Assembly (NCBI RefSeq): GCF_009828745.1
Contig: NZ_WTSX01000014.1
Coordinates: 1 to 61,977 of the forward strand
Direction of reading: 5' to 3'
Length of the DNA: 61,977 nucleotides
Origin: Erysipelothrix anatis
Lineage (GTDB): Bacteria; Bacillota_I; Bacilli_A; Erysipelotrichales; Erysipelotrichaceae
A program made the translations under genes and the position numbers. The notes beneath the pieces are model-generated. The model was not told the DNA's origin. It saw nothing but the letters and a program-made list of their open reading frames with translations, and ran no database searches. This document shows positions 8,304 to 15,964 of the stretch, piece by piece (the stretch's first letter is position 1; each line of letters begins with the position of its first letter).

Positions 8304-8982
8304 ATATGATGATATACTCAACGAACTCGTTTATAAAATAGACGATGTGGTGTACGATTTCTATAGTAAAAGTAATGAACTCATTGCAACCAAAGCCAAT
8401 CAAGATCGCCTCTTCACATTCCGTGATAAAACAATCAATACCATAAATGATATGAATGTTCGTTCACTGGAAATGATTTCTGGATTTAGAAGTGAAAGTC
8501 TTGTACGTGAACGTACTGAAAATCTTTATGACAAGAATATTCAACTTATCCAATCTGCGTATGATGTCATTGAAGCATCACCAAACAAAAGTGAATTCTT
8601 AGAAGATGTTCAAAATTTTGCAAGTGGTGTCTATACTCAAGCTAAAGATATGATGAAACGTGTCGAAGATTCAGGTACAATCGATCGCATTACTGATTCT
8701 GCACAAGTAGGGTTCAAAAAAGTACAAGATAGTTGGGATGAATTTGCAACAAATCCAACTGTTGTTAAGAATGTAGAAACACTGAAAGAAAAAACGAAGG
8801 AAGCTGTCGATTATGGTGCTAAAGTCATCCAAGATACATCTAAATTCGTTGCTGATAAAGTGTCTGAAACAAAAGAAAAACCATCAGATCCATCCTCAAT
8901 TTACGTATCATCAACTGATGAACTACGTGATGTCATTGAAGATGTGACTGAACACACAACTGAACAGAAGGATGATAATTAA
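8296..8982 (+). CDS. Helical YtxH-position protein, unknown function
   Basis: The 228-residue product is almost entirely predicted amphipathic helix, with repeated segments of the type FASGVYTQAKDMMKRVEDSG and VETLKEKTKEAVDYGAKVI, and a Glu/Thr-rich tail. These resemble YtxH/apolipoprotein-like 11-mer helices. No transmembrane segment is seen. I chose ATG 8296 because AGAGGA at 8279-8284 is well placed for it and too close to the TTG at 8287. It lies between a DUF948 protein and ccpA, where Bacillus has ytxH. Association with the membrane or with the DUF948 protein is inference. Confidence 0.7.
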   Translation: MTKYDDILNELVYKIDDVVYDFYSKSNELIATKANQDRLFTFRDKTINTINDMNVRSLEMISGFRSESLVRERTENLYDKNIQLIQSAYDVIEASPNKSEFLEDVQNFASGVYTQAKDMMKRVEDSGTIDRITDSAQVGFKKVQDSWDEFATNPTVVKNVETLKEKTKEAVDYGAKVIQDTSKFVADKVSETKEKPSDPSSIYVSSTDELRDVIEDVTEHTTEQKDDN

Positions 8983-8983
8983 T

Positions 8984-9979
8984 ATGAAACGCGTCACTAT
9001 ATACGACGTAGCAAAAGAAGCGGGAGTATCCCTTGCTACAGTTTCACGGGTTATAAACGGACTTGAAATTGTTCGTGAAGAAACACGTGTTAAAGTCGAA
9101 TCCGCTATTGATAAGCTTGGTTACAAGCCCAATGCTATCGCTCAAGGTTTAGCACTTCAAAAAACAACAACAATTGCGTTACTTGTTCCAGAAGCGAGCT
9201 TTGCATATACTGGCCAAATCATTAACGGTTTGATCGATGTAGCGAAAATTTACAAGTATAGCATTATGTTACACACGATGACAGAAGGAATTGTTGATAT
9301 CAAAGATGTTATTGATGATGTTATTAAGTCCCGTGTCGACGGTGTTATTATTTATAACGACAAATTAATGGATAATGAATTGGAAGAGTTAAGTAAATAT
9401 CAATTCCCAATCGTTATTATTGGAAATAAGATGTCAGATAAACAAATTTCATCAGTATATGTTGATATTGAAAAAGCAGTTTATGAACTCACAATGAACC
9501 AACTTGCTAAGAATAAAGACCGTAAAGTTGGTATTATCCAAGATCGCAAGAATGACTTTACAACAAATCAAATGATTCAAGGTGTACGTCGTGCTTACGC
9601 TGAAATGGGACGTGATTCAGAAGGGTATATCGAAATTCCATCGGAATACCGTCGCTCGTATGATTATTTCTTAGATCACATCGAGGATATGGACTATGAC
9701 TTCTTAATTGCTAACCGTGACTCACAAGCCATCTCGGCCATGAATGCTGCACATGAACGTGGAATGTCAATTCCAGATGATTTAGAAATTGTCTGCTTAA
9801 TTGACTCGAAATACAATTCAATGGTACGTCCTCGTCTCTCAAGCTTTGCAATCCCTGCATATGACTTGGGTGCGGTATCAATGCGCGTCCTTACCAAAAT
9901 GCTTAATGACGATGAGGTGGAAGATAAAGAAATTGAACTCAGTTACCTTTATACACCACGTCAATCAACACGAAACTAA
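8984..9979 (+). CDS. ccpA: LacI-family regulator, probable catabolite control protein A
   Basis: The 331-residue DNA-binding protein starts MKRVTIYDVAKEAGVSLATVSRVINGLEIVREETR, the LacI/CcpA helix-turn-helix plus hinge helix (KPNAIAQGLAL). A periplasmic-binding-protein-like core follows. In Bacillota, CcpA with HPr-Ser-P represses or activates carbon genes through cre sites. The start at 8984 has AAGGAT at 8968-8973. The tryptophan-poor core and its position after the murC–DUF948 genes match Bacillus ccpA. Another LacI-type regulator cannot be fully excluded, but synteny makes CcpA the best call. Confidence 0.87.
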   Translation: MKRVTIYDVAKEAGVSLATVSRVINGLEIVREETRVKVESAIDKLGYKPNAIAQGLALQKTTTIALLVPEASFAYTGQIINGLIDVAKIYKYSIMLHTMTEGIVDIKDVIDDVIKSRVDGVIIYNDKLMDNELEELSKYQFPIVIIGNKMSDKQISSVYVDIEKAVYELTMNQLAKNKDRKVGIIQDRKNDFTTNQMIQGVRRAYAEMGRDSEGYIEIPSEYRRSYDYFLDHIEDMDYDFLIANRDSQAISAMNAAHERGMSIPDDLEIVCLIDSKYNSMVRPRLSSFAIPAYDLGAVSMRVLTKMLNDDEVEDKEIELSYLYTPRQSTRN

Positions 9980-9999
9980 AGAGAGCAATCTCTTTTTTT
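9979..9999 (+). terminator. Terminator of the trmB–ccpA operon
   Basis: A 6-bp stem (AAGAGA 9979-9984 with TCTCTT 9989-9994), GCAA loop and 7-T run start at the ccpA stop codon. Confidence 0.75.
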
Positions 10000-10083
10000 C
10001 TTATCTTCACAAATACTTAATATTTTAATGAAAGGTATGAATAATGTGATTTATATAGAAAATTAAATATTTGTGTTTATCTA

Positions 10084-10112
10084 TTGACAGAAACTATCGA
10101 AAGAGGTAATAT
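10084..10112 (+). promoter_or_regulatory. Strong sigma-A promoter of the Nudix leader
   Basis: A consensus TTGACA at 10084-10089 and TAATAT at 10107-10112 are 17 bp apart. Transcription should start near 10119, giving an mRNA leader of about 120 nt. Confidence 0.85.
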
Positions 10113-10118
10113 TATACA

Positions 10119-10241
10119 TGGTCAGAGATGGCCAATCGTTTATCAACAAATAATCTTTACCCCCCCACCCAAGATATTTGTTCGATAGACAACTTCATTG
10201 AAAGGCGCAGCAGCGTCTTTTTTATTTTAGGGGGCACAAAA
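10119..10241 (+). promoter_or_regulatory. Structured leader RNA of the Nudix gene, candidate riboregulator
   Basis: The leader contains a stacked hairpin. GTTTATC (about 10138-10144) pairs with GATAGAC (10184-10190), and inside it CAAAT-ATCTT (10147-10157) pairs with AAGAT-ATTTG (10171-10180). The loop is C-rich, with seven C's at 10160-10166 followed by ACCC. A terminator-like hairpin comes next at 10203-10223. The SD AGGGGG at 10229-10234 is complementary to the C-rich loop, so a long-range pseudoknot could hide the ribosome site. I do not recognise a known riboswitch class. Folding was done by eye. Confidence 0.55.
10203..10223 (+). terminator. Terminator-like hairpin inside the Nudix leader
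   Basis: AGGCGC (10203-10208) pairs with GCGTCT (10213-10218) around an AGCA loop, followed by TTTTTT (10218-10223). It lies after the promoter and just before the SD, so it could act as an attenuator. Confidence 0.6.
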
Positions 10242-10748
10242 ATGTTACTACATGAATTTTATGACACATTATATCCAAATACTGGATTTACAACCATTCG
10301 CAAGACCACCAGAGCTATTGTTCTGAACGAGCACAATGAGGTCGGAATGATGCATGTTAAAGGAAATGATATCTTTGGACCACGTGATCATTATGAGACG
10401 CCAGGGGGTGGTGTAGAAGGTTCTGAGACTCTTGTTGAAGCGATCAAACGAGAAGTCCTTGAAGAGGTAGGTTATGAGTGCGAGGTTGAATCGTATCTTG
10501 GTTCAGTGATTAATCGTTACAATTTACTGGAAGTGATTACCATGCATCATTTCTTTGTCGTTCGAACTACAAAAAAAGCATCGATTGCGTGGACCGATGC
10601 TGAGAAAGAATGGTTTGATGGAGTGGTTTGGAAAACGCCTGAGGCATGGCGCGAGATTCTAAATGAACCCCGGGAAATGGTTAATGAATTAGTCCATGAC
10701 CGGGAGCGTTTCATTATTGACTATTACTTAAATCAATTAAATAGGTAA
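10242..10748 (+). CDS. Nudix hydrolase
   Basis: The 168-residue protein carries a complete Nudix box: GGGVEGSETLVEAIKREVLE continued by EVGY, fitting G-x5-E-x7-RE-x2-EE-x-G. It would hydrolyse a nucleoside diphosphate derivative with Mg2+, but the substrate cannot be read from sequence. The ATG at 10242 has AGGGGG 7 nt upstream. The frame is open to an ATG at 10128, but those 38 codons cover the leader RNA structures and have no SD. The 3' end overlaps the convergent mnmM gene by 35 bp. Transcription starts at a consensus promoter through a structured leader. Confidence 0.9.
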   Translation: MLLHEFYDTLYPNTGFTTIRKTTRAIVLNEHNEVGMMHVKGNDIFGPRDHYETPGGGVEGSETLVEAIKREVLEEVGYECEVESYLGSVINRYNLLEVITMHHFFVVRTTKKASIAWTDAEKEWFDGVVWKTPEAWREILNEPREMVNELVHDRERFIIDYYLNQLNR

Positions 10749-11235
10749 CGGGACTCAATGGCGTCTCGTATTCAAGAACTTCGTATGGCTTGTTTAAAGC
10801 TTCTACGAAGTTTTTTACTGCAAGATACTCGTCATATCCGCCGTCATGTTTGAGATAGCAGGATACGACGATAAATCCATCAACATAAGGAAGAATGCGA
10901 TGTAATGAAGCAATAGTAGTTGCGGCAGTTGTAATGATTTCTTTGTTACTAGATGGTAAATATCCGAGATTATAGATGGCGCCGGTTATAGGTGCGATTA
11001 GGGCGTAGTCTACAAGGTCGTGACTCTGATTTAGATAAGTAATGTTGTGATACTCTTTAGTGCGCTCTTGGGCGCTTCTGATGGCCTCTGCTTGGATATC
11101 GATTGCTGTGACATGTTTTGCATGTTGCGCTAAGAACAAAGTGTCGTGACCGTTGCCAGCTGTCATATCGACAACGTTGCTCGTTTCATCAAGAAACTTC
11201 TGCATAAAAAGATGGGCTAGTTGTTTATGGTTCAT
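10714..11235 (-). CDS. mnmM: tRNA 5-aminomethyl-2-thiouridine methyltransferase (YtqB/MnmM family)
   Basis: This is a small class I SAM-dependent methyltransferase (173 aa) of the YtqB/MnmM family. Those enzymes methylate the wobble nm5s2U to mnm5s2U in Gram-positive tRNAs. Motif I reads VVDMTAGNGHDTLFLA, followed by an acidic VTAIDIQ strand, and the family hallmark IYNLGYLPSSNK. GAAAGGA lies before the ATG (start codon ends at 11235). The gene is convergent with, and overlaps, the Nudix gene. The family call is strong; the exact substrate is by family knowledge. Confidence 0.85.
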   Translation of the reverse strand: MNHKQLAHLFMQKFLDETSNVVDMTAGNGHDTLFLAQHAKHVTAIDIQAEAIRSAQERTKEYHNITYLNQSHDLVDYALIAPITGAIYNLGYLPSSNKEIITTAATTIASLHRILPYVDGFIVVSCYLKHDGGYDEYLAVKNFVEALNKPYEVLEYETPLSPVTYLIDLSNSQ

Positions 11236-11251
11236 AAGTATCGTCCTTTCA

Positions 11252-11279
11252 AAAAAAGAACCCTCATTTACTGAGGGTT
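11252..11279 (-). terminator. Terminator of the def–rnj–phosphoesterase operon
   Basis: A stem (11259-11266 with 11272-11279) encloses the phosphoesterase stop codon. On the minus strand it is followed by a 7-T run (complement of 11251-11257). Confidence 0.8.
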
Positions 11280-12068
11280 TTGTAATCTAATAATAACAAC
11301 ATCTGGATTTGTAAACAATCTAAATTCTGGTTTGCTTGTGCCTACACCAGAACTTTGAATCATAATGGTTTCATCATATTGTTTGCGTTTCTCATTGTAC
11401 TTACTGGATGGGAATAGGGCTCCAATGAGTGGCAGCCTTATTTTTCCATTCATAGATTTCCCAGTAATCATGACATCCATGGTCTGATCTCGTAAACTGT
11501 CGTAGACATCCGGATTGTGTGCAATAGCAATAACAAAGCCACCATCAACAACGGTTGGATAGGTAATACTTGCATTTGTGTTCAAGCCAACAAGTTGAAT
11601 TGATTCATTCGTTTGCTTATGAATTGGGGTCACACTGTTGTCGAGAATGCGAAACCCAGAAGTTTGAAGGGTTTGACGTGCTGTGTCGTTTGAACTTGGA
11701 ATATCGCCACTACCAAGAACCGCATATTTTCCAAGTTTGTCTGGAATACTTGTGAGTAAGTCACGGATGGCAACTTCATCACTTGCGGTTGTTGTTTCGT
11801 CGAATAAGTTACCAGAGAAGACAACGATATCCGGTTGATATATTTTTAAATGATCAACAGCTTTATTTAAGTTTGAGATATTTCCATTCACATCCGAAAT
11901 AACACCAATTGATGCATTATGGAATGAAGGTGGAATCTTTTCGGATACTACAGTTTCGAAGCGAAGCGATACCCGACTTAATGAAAACACAGTCATTTCT
12001 AAATAAACTCCAACAAGTAATGAAAATATAATAAGTAAGGAAATTATTTGTTTTTTCTTACGCTTCAT
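11268..12068 (-). CDS. Membrane-anchored metallophosphoesterase-fold protein, catalytic residues lost
   Basis: The 266-residue product has an N-terminal membrane anchor (about residues 7-29) and then a YkuE-like calcineurin phosphoesterase fold on the outer side. The fold is clear, but most metal ligands are replaced. The canonical SDxH motif reads ISDVNGN (57-63), GDxxD reads SGNLFD (85-90), and GNHD reads GSGDI (119-123). AHNPD is intact (183-187). The GHTHGGQ motif reads TGKSMNGK (202-209), followed by the usual IRLPLIG. I infer a pseudoenzyme or a regulator. Its start codon lies inside the end of the upstream rnj gene (11-nt overlap) without an obvious SD, which suggests translational coupling. 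Confidence 0.85.
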   Translation of the reverse strand: MKRKKKQIISLLIIFSLLVGVYLEMTVFSLSRVSLRFETVVSEKIPPSFHNASIGVISDVNGNISNLNKAVDHLKIYQPDIVVFSGNLFDETTTASDEVAIRDLLTSIPDKLGKYAVLGSGDIPSSNDTARQTLQTSGFRILDNSVTPIHKQTNESIQLVGLNTNASITYPTVVDGGFVIAIAHNPDVYDSLRDQTMDVMITGKSMNGKIRLPLIGALFPSSKYNEKRKQYDETIMIQSSGVGTSKPEFRLFTNPDVVIIRLQNPQ

Positions 12069-14013
12069 GAGTTTCTACTGAAGTTTCAGGTTGCTTTACA
12101 ACGTCAGTTTTCGTCGGTTGTTTTGCTTTCGCTTGAGCGGGTTTCTTTACTTGTTGATTGGGATTTTTCTTAGGCTTTGGTTGTTGTTTCGCTGGACTGT
12201 TTTGTTTTTGATCCTTTGATTCAGCTTTGGGTTTATTGTTCTGACCTTGCTTGTTTTGTTTTGGCTTTTGAGCTTTCCCTTGTTTTTGCTTGGCATTTTT
12301 CTGTGGTGCTGATGCATCCACAGTTTGCCTTTGGTTTAGAATAACAGGAATTACAAGCGGATTACGTTGGGTGTGCTTGTACAAGAATGGTTCTAGTGAA
12401 CCGCGAATTGTATTTTTAATTTCACCAAATGTAACTTTCTTTTGCATACGCTTTTTGAGTGCTTCGTACACAACTTGTTCTGCTTCTTTGAGAAGCGTTT
12501 GATTTTCTTTAATAAAAACGAAACCACGACTTACGATACTTGGTTTAGCCAATATCTTGTTTTGTCGGGAATCAATCGTAACCACGACACTTACCAATCC
12601 ACTATCAGATAGGATTTTACGGTCTTTAATAACTGCAGTAGAAAGTCCACTGGAGTCGTTACCGTCTACGTAGATGTCATCCGCCTGAATACGAACGTCT
12701 GTTTGGAAGACTTCGCCACTTCGAATTGCGAGTACATCACCGTTAGAACAGATAAAGATGTTTTCAGGTTTAACCCCTGTTTCGATAGCTGTTTCTTTGT
12801 GTGTTTTTAACATTTTGTATTCCCCATGCATTGGCATGAAGTATTTTGGTTTAATAAGTTGTAACATCAAGGTTTGCTCATCTTTGGAGGCGTGACCTGT
12901 AGTGTGAAGTGAATTAAGTGGTGAATTAGTAAGGACGTTTGCTCCAGCACGACTGAGGCGGTTCACGACTTGTGACACACTTGGCCCATTTCCAGGGATT
13001 GGACTTGATGAAAAGATCACAGTATCTCCAGGAATAATGCTTACTTGTCGGTGTGTTCCGTTTGCGATACGGCTAAGCGCAGCAAGGGGCTCACCTTGAG
13101 ATCCTGTACAGAGTACAAGAACTTTATCAGCAGGCAATTTATTGAGTTGGTTAGCATTGATGAAGTTTTTATCTGATGCTTTAATATGACCTAGTTTTCG
13201 AGCAATAGTGATTACGTTTTCCATGCTTCGTCCAAATACGGCGATTTTTCGATCTTGTGCGATTGCTGCTTCAATGATTTGTTGGACGCGGTAAACGTTG
13301 GAGGCAAAGGTAGCAATGATAATACGACCTTCAACCTTTTTAAAGATGCGATTAATCTCTTTCGCAACATCCCGTTCACTTATTGAGAATCCACTCACTT
13401 GAGCATTGGTCGAATCACTCATAAGAAGTGTGACACCGATTTCTCCCATGTAAGACATAATTTGATAATCTGGATTTTCACCAACAGGTGTTAAGTCGAA
13501 CTTAAAGTCACCGGTCGATACGATTCTTCCGTTTGGTGTATTTACAAGAACACCTAAAGCATCAGGAATCGAGTGAACGACATTAAAGAAACCAATTACA
13601 AAATGTTTTGTTGTAACTTTTGATTCAGAACTAATTTCTTGAATTTTGTGCTTTGTTTTAATTTTACGTTCTTCAAGTTTACGTTCGATTTGTGCTTTCG
13701 CAAAACGTGGTGCGTAAATCATTGGAATGGTTACGCGTTGTAGAAGAAATGGAATTCCTCCGATGTGGTCTTCGTGACCGTGAGTAATGATTAATGCTTT
13801 AATTTTGTGTTGGTTTTTTACAAGATGTGAAAAGTCGGGGATGACATAGTCAACGCCAAGCAAATCATCCTCTGGGAACATGACACCGGCATCAATGATG
13901 ATAATCTCATCATCGTGCTCAATGACGTACATATTTTTACCAACTTCGCCTAAACCACCTAAAGCATATACAAGGGTATCGGTTTTGCGAATTGAATTGT
14001 TATTTTCTGCCAT
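12058..14013 (-). CDS. rnj: Ribonuclease J with long basic C-terminal tail
   Basis: RNase J is a metallo-beta-lactamase/beta-CASP nuclease that degrades and matures RNA by 5'-3' exonuclease and endonuclease activity. The metal motif ITHGHEDHIGG is present, as are ALGGLGEVGKNMYV at the N-terminus, the beta-CASP region SDSTNAQVSGFS, and the HTTGHAS motif. At 651 residues it is about 95 longer than usual. The extra C-terminus (from about residue 565) is a Lys/Gln/Pro-rich, probably disordered tail. The ATG at 14013 has AGGAGC upstream. The gene is co-transcribed with def upstream and the phosphoesterase downstream. I cannot decide between J1 and J2. Confidence 0.93.
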   Translation of the reverse strand: MAENNNSIRKTDTLVYALGGLGEVGKNMYVIEHDDEIIIIDAGVMFPEDDLLGVDYVIPDFSHLVKNQHKIKALIITHGHEDHIGGIPFLLQRVTIPMIYAPRFAKAQIERKLEERKIKTKHKIQEISSESKVTTKHFVIGFFNVVHSIPDALGVLVNTPNGRIVSTGDFKFDLTPVGENPDYQIMSYMGEIGVTLLMSDSTNAQVSGFSISERDVAKEINRIFKKVEGRIIIATFASNVYRVQQIIEAAIAQDRKIAVFGRSMENVITIARKLGHIKASDKNFINANQLNKLPADKVLVLCTGSQGEPLAALSRIANGTHRQVSIIPGDTVIFSSSPIPGNGPSVSQVVNRLSRAGANVLTNSPLNSLHTTGHASKDEQTLMLQLIKPKYFMPMHGEYKMLKTHKETAIETGVKPENIFICSNGDVLAIRSGEVFQTDVRIQADDIYVDGNDSSGLSTAVIKDRKILSDSGLVSVVVTIDSRQNKILAKPSIVSRGFVFIKENQTLLKEAEQVVYEALKKRMQKKVTFGEIKNTIRGSLEPFLYKHTQRNPLVIPVILNQRQTVDASAPQKNAKQKQGKAQKPKQNKQGQNNKPKAESKDQKQNSPAKQQPKPKKNPNQQVKKPAQAKAKQPTKTDVVKQPETSVETHEA

Positions 14014-14021
14014 AATAGCTC

Positions 14022-14594
14022 CTATTCTATAATCTTGAGTTTATCATCGTGTGCCCATGGATCTTGTTTATTAATATGATCGTAGAATAACACACCGTTT
14101 AAATGATCAATTTCATGTTGTAAAACAATTGCCAAAAAGTCTTTTGCGACAATTGTAACGTTTTCGCCTCTCAGATAATCATACGCTTCAACTTTGATGC
14201 GCTGACTTCTTGGTACGAGGCCTTCATATACTTTTTGAATGGATAGACATCCTTCACCATATGATAATGCTGCTTTACGAACCGCATGGGAAACAATCCG
14301 TGGATTGATTAACGCATACTCGATTTCAAAGTAATTACCGTCTTTGTCTTCATCTTCGATGACGATGACTGTCATTTGCTTTGAAATACCAATTTGAGGT
14401 GCCGCAATACCATTTGCTGGTTGTAGATTATACTTTTCTGCAAGTTCATCGACGCGTGAATCACGCACATATTTCAGCATTGATTCGATAGTTTCAATAT
14501 CCTCTGATTGCAAAGGAAAAGATACCGGTTTTGCTTTTTGACGCAAAACGGGATTTGGGTCTTGGACGATTGTGTCCATATTTATTTTATGCAT
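14022..14594 (-). CDS. def: Peptide deformylase
   Basis: Def removes the formyl group from nascent N-terminal methionine using a metal ion. The three signature motifs are intact: GIAAPQIG, EGCLSI and HEIDHLNG (Cys and two His metal ligands plus the catalytic Glu). It is a 190-residue type II Gram-positive form, with the insert (DEDKDGNYFEIE) between motifs. I start at the ATG ending at 14594 because AGAGGA sits 9 nt upstream. The frame could extend to a TTG at 14615 that would overlap that SD. It is the first gene of a leftward operon with rnj 8 bp downstream. Confidence 0.95.
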   Translation of the reverse strand: MHKINMDTIVQDPNPVLRQKAKPVSFPLQSEDIETIESMLKYVRDSRVDELAEKYNLQPANGIAAPQIGISKQMTVIVIEDEDKDGNYFEIEYALINPRIVSHAVRKAALSYGEGCLSIQKVYEGLVPRSQRIKVEAYDYLRGENVTIVAKDFLAIVLQHEIDHLNGVLFYDHINKQDPWAHDDKLKIIE

Positions 14595-14716
14595 ATTAAA
14601 AATTCCTCTATTCAAAATATGAGTTCTTTATGATTGTTTGACATAAACTCGTTAGGTATAGTTTAGCGTATTTTTAACATTTTTGAAAGGCTTTCGCATA
14701 TTTTTCAAGGAAGTTA

Positions 14717-14725
14717 TGCTATGAT
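14717..14725 (+). promoter_or_regulatory. Extended -10 promoter immediately before ftsW
   Basis: TGcTATGAT is an extended -10 element whose last base is 6 nt from the ftsW start codon. The predicted transcription start would fall at or next to the ATG. The -35 position is poor. AAGGAAG at 14707-14713 is too far (18 nt) to serve as SD. Confidence 0.45.
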
Positions 14726-14731
14726 AATCGT

Positions 14732-15964
14732 ATGAAAAAGAACAGATTCTCACTTAAAATGCCTGCGGGCTATAACCGTGCGATTCATGCAGCAGTCTTA
14801 ATTCTAAATCTCTTCGGAGTTTTAATGGTTATTTCAGCGAGTATGTCCACGGATGCAACAAACGGTTCCTTATTATTCGCGGGTGCGAAGGAACTGGGTT
14901 TTGTCGTTATCTCTTATGTATTAATGATTTTTACAGCTCGTAATTTTTCGTTTAAATTGGTAACAAAGTATCAACGAATTATTAGCCTTTGCGTGATCGC
15001 AGTCTTGTTATCGGTACTTGTCTTTCCGCCTGTTAATGGGGCACGGGCTTGGCTTCGTTTTGGACCAATTACGATTCAACCAGCCGAGTTTGCGAAGATT
15101 TGGGTAATTATTCTTGTAGCAATTAACTTGGGGGACAAGCAACGTCATCGAGTGGCTAAGACATGGGATTTGGTCAAAGAACCCTTAATCTTTATTCTTA
15201 TTTTCAGTGCTATTATTATTGCACTTCAAAGAGACCTTGGGTCTGCAGTCGTACTTCTTGGAATCGGTTATATGTGTTTCTTGGTGCCTTCCAATCGAAA
15301 ACTTGATAAGTTTCAAAAATATATGACGATTTTCCTCTTGGTAGGTATCGTCTTAGTGGTATTTTTAGGGACCGAAACGGGTTTACATTTGGTTGAAAGC
15401 ATTCTTAATAAAATTGGAGCACATGACTATATGCTTGGACGTTTTAAATCATCCGCCGATCCTTTAGGAGAGCGATATGGTGATTCATACCAGTTATTCA
15501 TGAGTCTTGTAGCAATGATTCAAGGTTTGGACGCAGGTTTATTTGGAAAAGGGTATGGAAACAGTCTTAATAAACTCGGATACTTACCCGAGGCGCAGAC
15601 AGACTTTGTACTCGCAATAGTTGTTGAAGAGCTTGGTATTTTTGGAATTCTTATCGTTTTAGTAGGTTACGGTGTGATTCTCTACAATACATTCAAGTAT
15701 GCACTTTATGTTAAGCTCGAACGGGATAAAATTATCTTAGTGGGTGTGGCTTCATACCTAATGATTCACTTTGTCTTTAATGTTGGAGGGGTGACGGGTC
15801 TTGTGCCATTGACTGGAGTTCCGCTACTTTTTGTATCTGCGGGTGGTTCAAGCAAAATGGCCATTATGATTGCAATTGGTTTGGTTCAACATGTCATCAG
15901 TAACTACAATGTAGAGCAAAAAGTATTAGCGCAAAAGAAACGAATGGAGCAACAAGGCTTATGA
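14732..15964 (+). CDS. ftsW: Peptidoglycan polymerase FtsW (SEDS family)
   Basis: This is a polytopic SEDS glycosyltransferase of 410 residues that polymerises lipid II at the septum with a cognate PBP. About ten membrane segments are visible. The family signatures are ARAWLRFGPITIQPAEFAKI, GDSYQLFMSL, GKGYGNSLNKLGYLPEAQTD (with the catalytic-type acidic residue), and VGGVTGLVPLTGVPLLFVSAGGSS. The ending LGYLPEAQTDFVLA is FtsW-like rather than RodA-like, but paralogue choice is not certain. The start codon has no well-spaced SD, so the mRNA may be leaderless. The stop codon overlaps the rsmD start (ATGA). Confidence 0.9.
   Translation: MKKNRFSLKMPAGYNRAIHAAVLILNLFGVLMVISASMSTDATNGSLLFAGAKELGFVVISYVLMIFTARNFSFKLVTKYQRIISLCVIAVLLSVLVFPPVNGARAWLRFGPITIQPAEFAKIWVIILVAINLGDKQRHRVAKTWDLVKEPLIFILIFSAIIIALQRDLGSAVVLLGIGYMCFLVPSNRKLDKFQKYMTIFLLVGIVLVVFLGTETGLHLVESILNKIGAHDYMLGRFKSSADPLGERYGDSYQLFMSLVAMIQGLDAGLFGKGYGNSLNKLGYLPEAQTDFVLAIVVEELGIFGILIVLVGYGVILYNTFKYALYVKLERDKIILVGVASYLMIHFVFNVGGVTGLVPLTGVPLLFVSAGGSSKMAIMIAIGLVQHVISNYNVEQKVLAQKKRMEQQGL

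Noticed and set aside
10128-10241. N-terminal extension of the Nudix protein from the ATG at 10128
   Set aside because: No SD, the sequence is occupied by RNA hairpins, and the Nudix fold needs no such extension. ATG 10242 has a strong SD.
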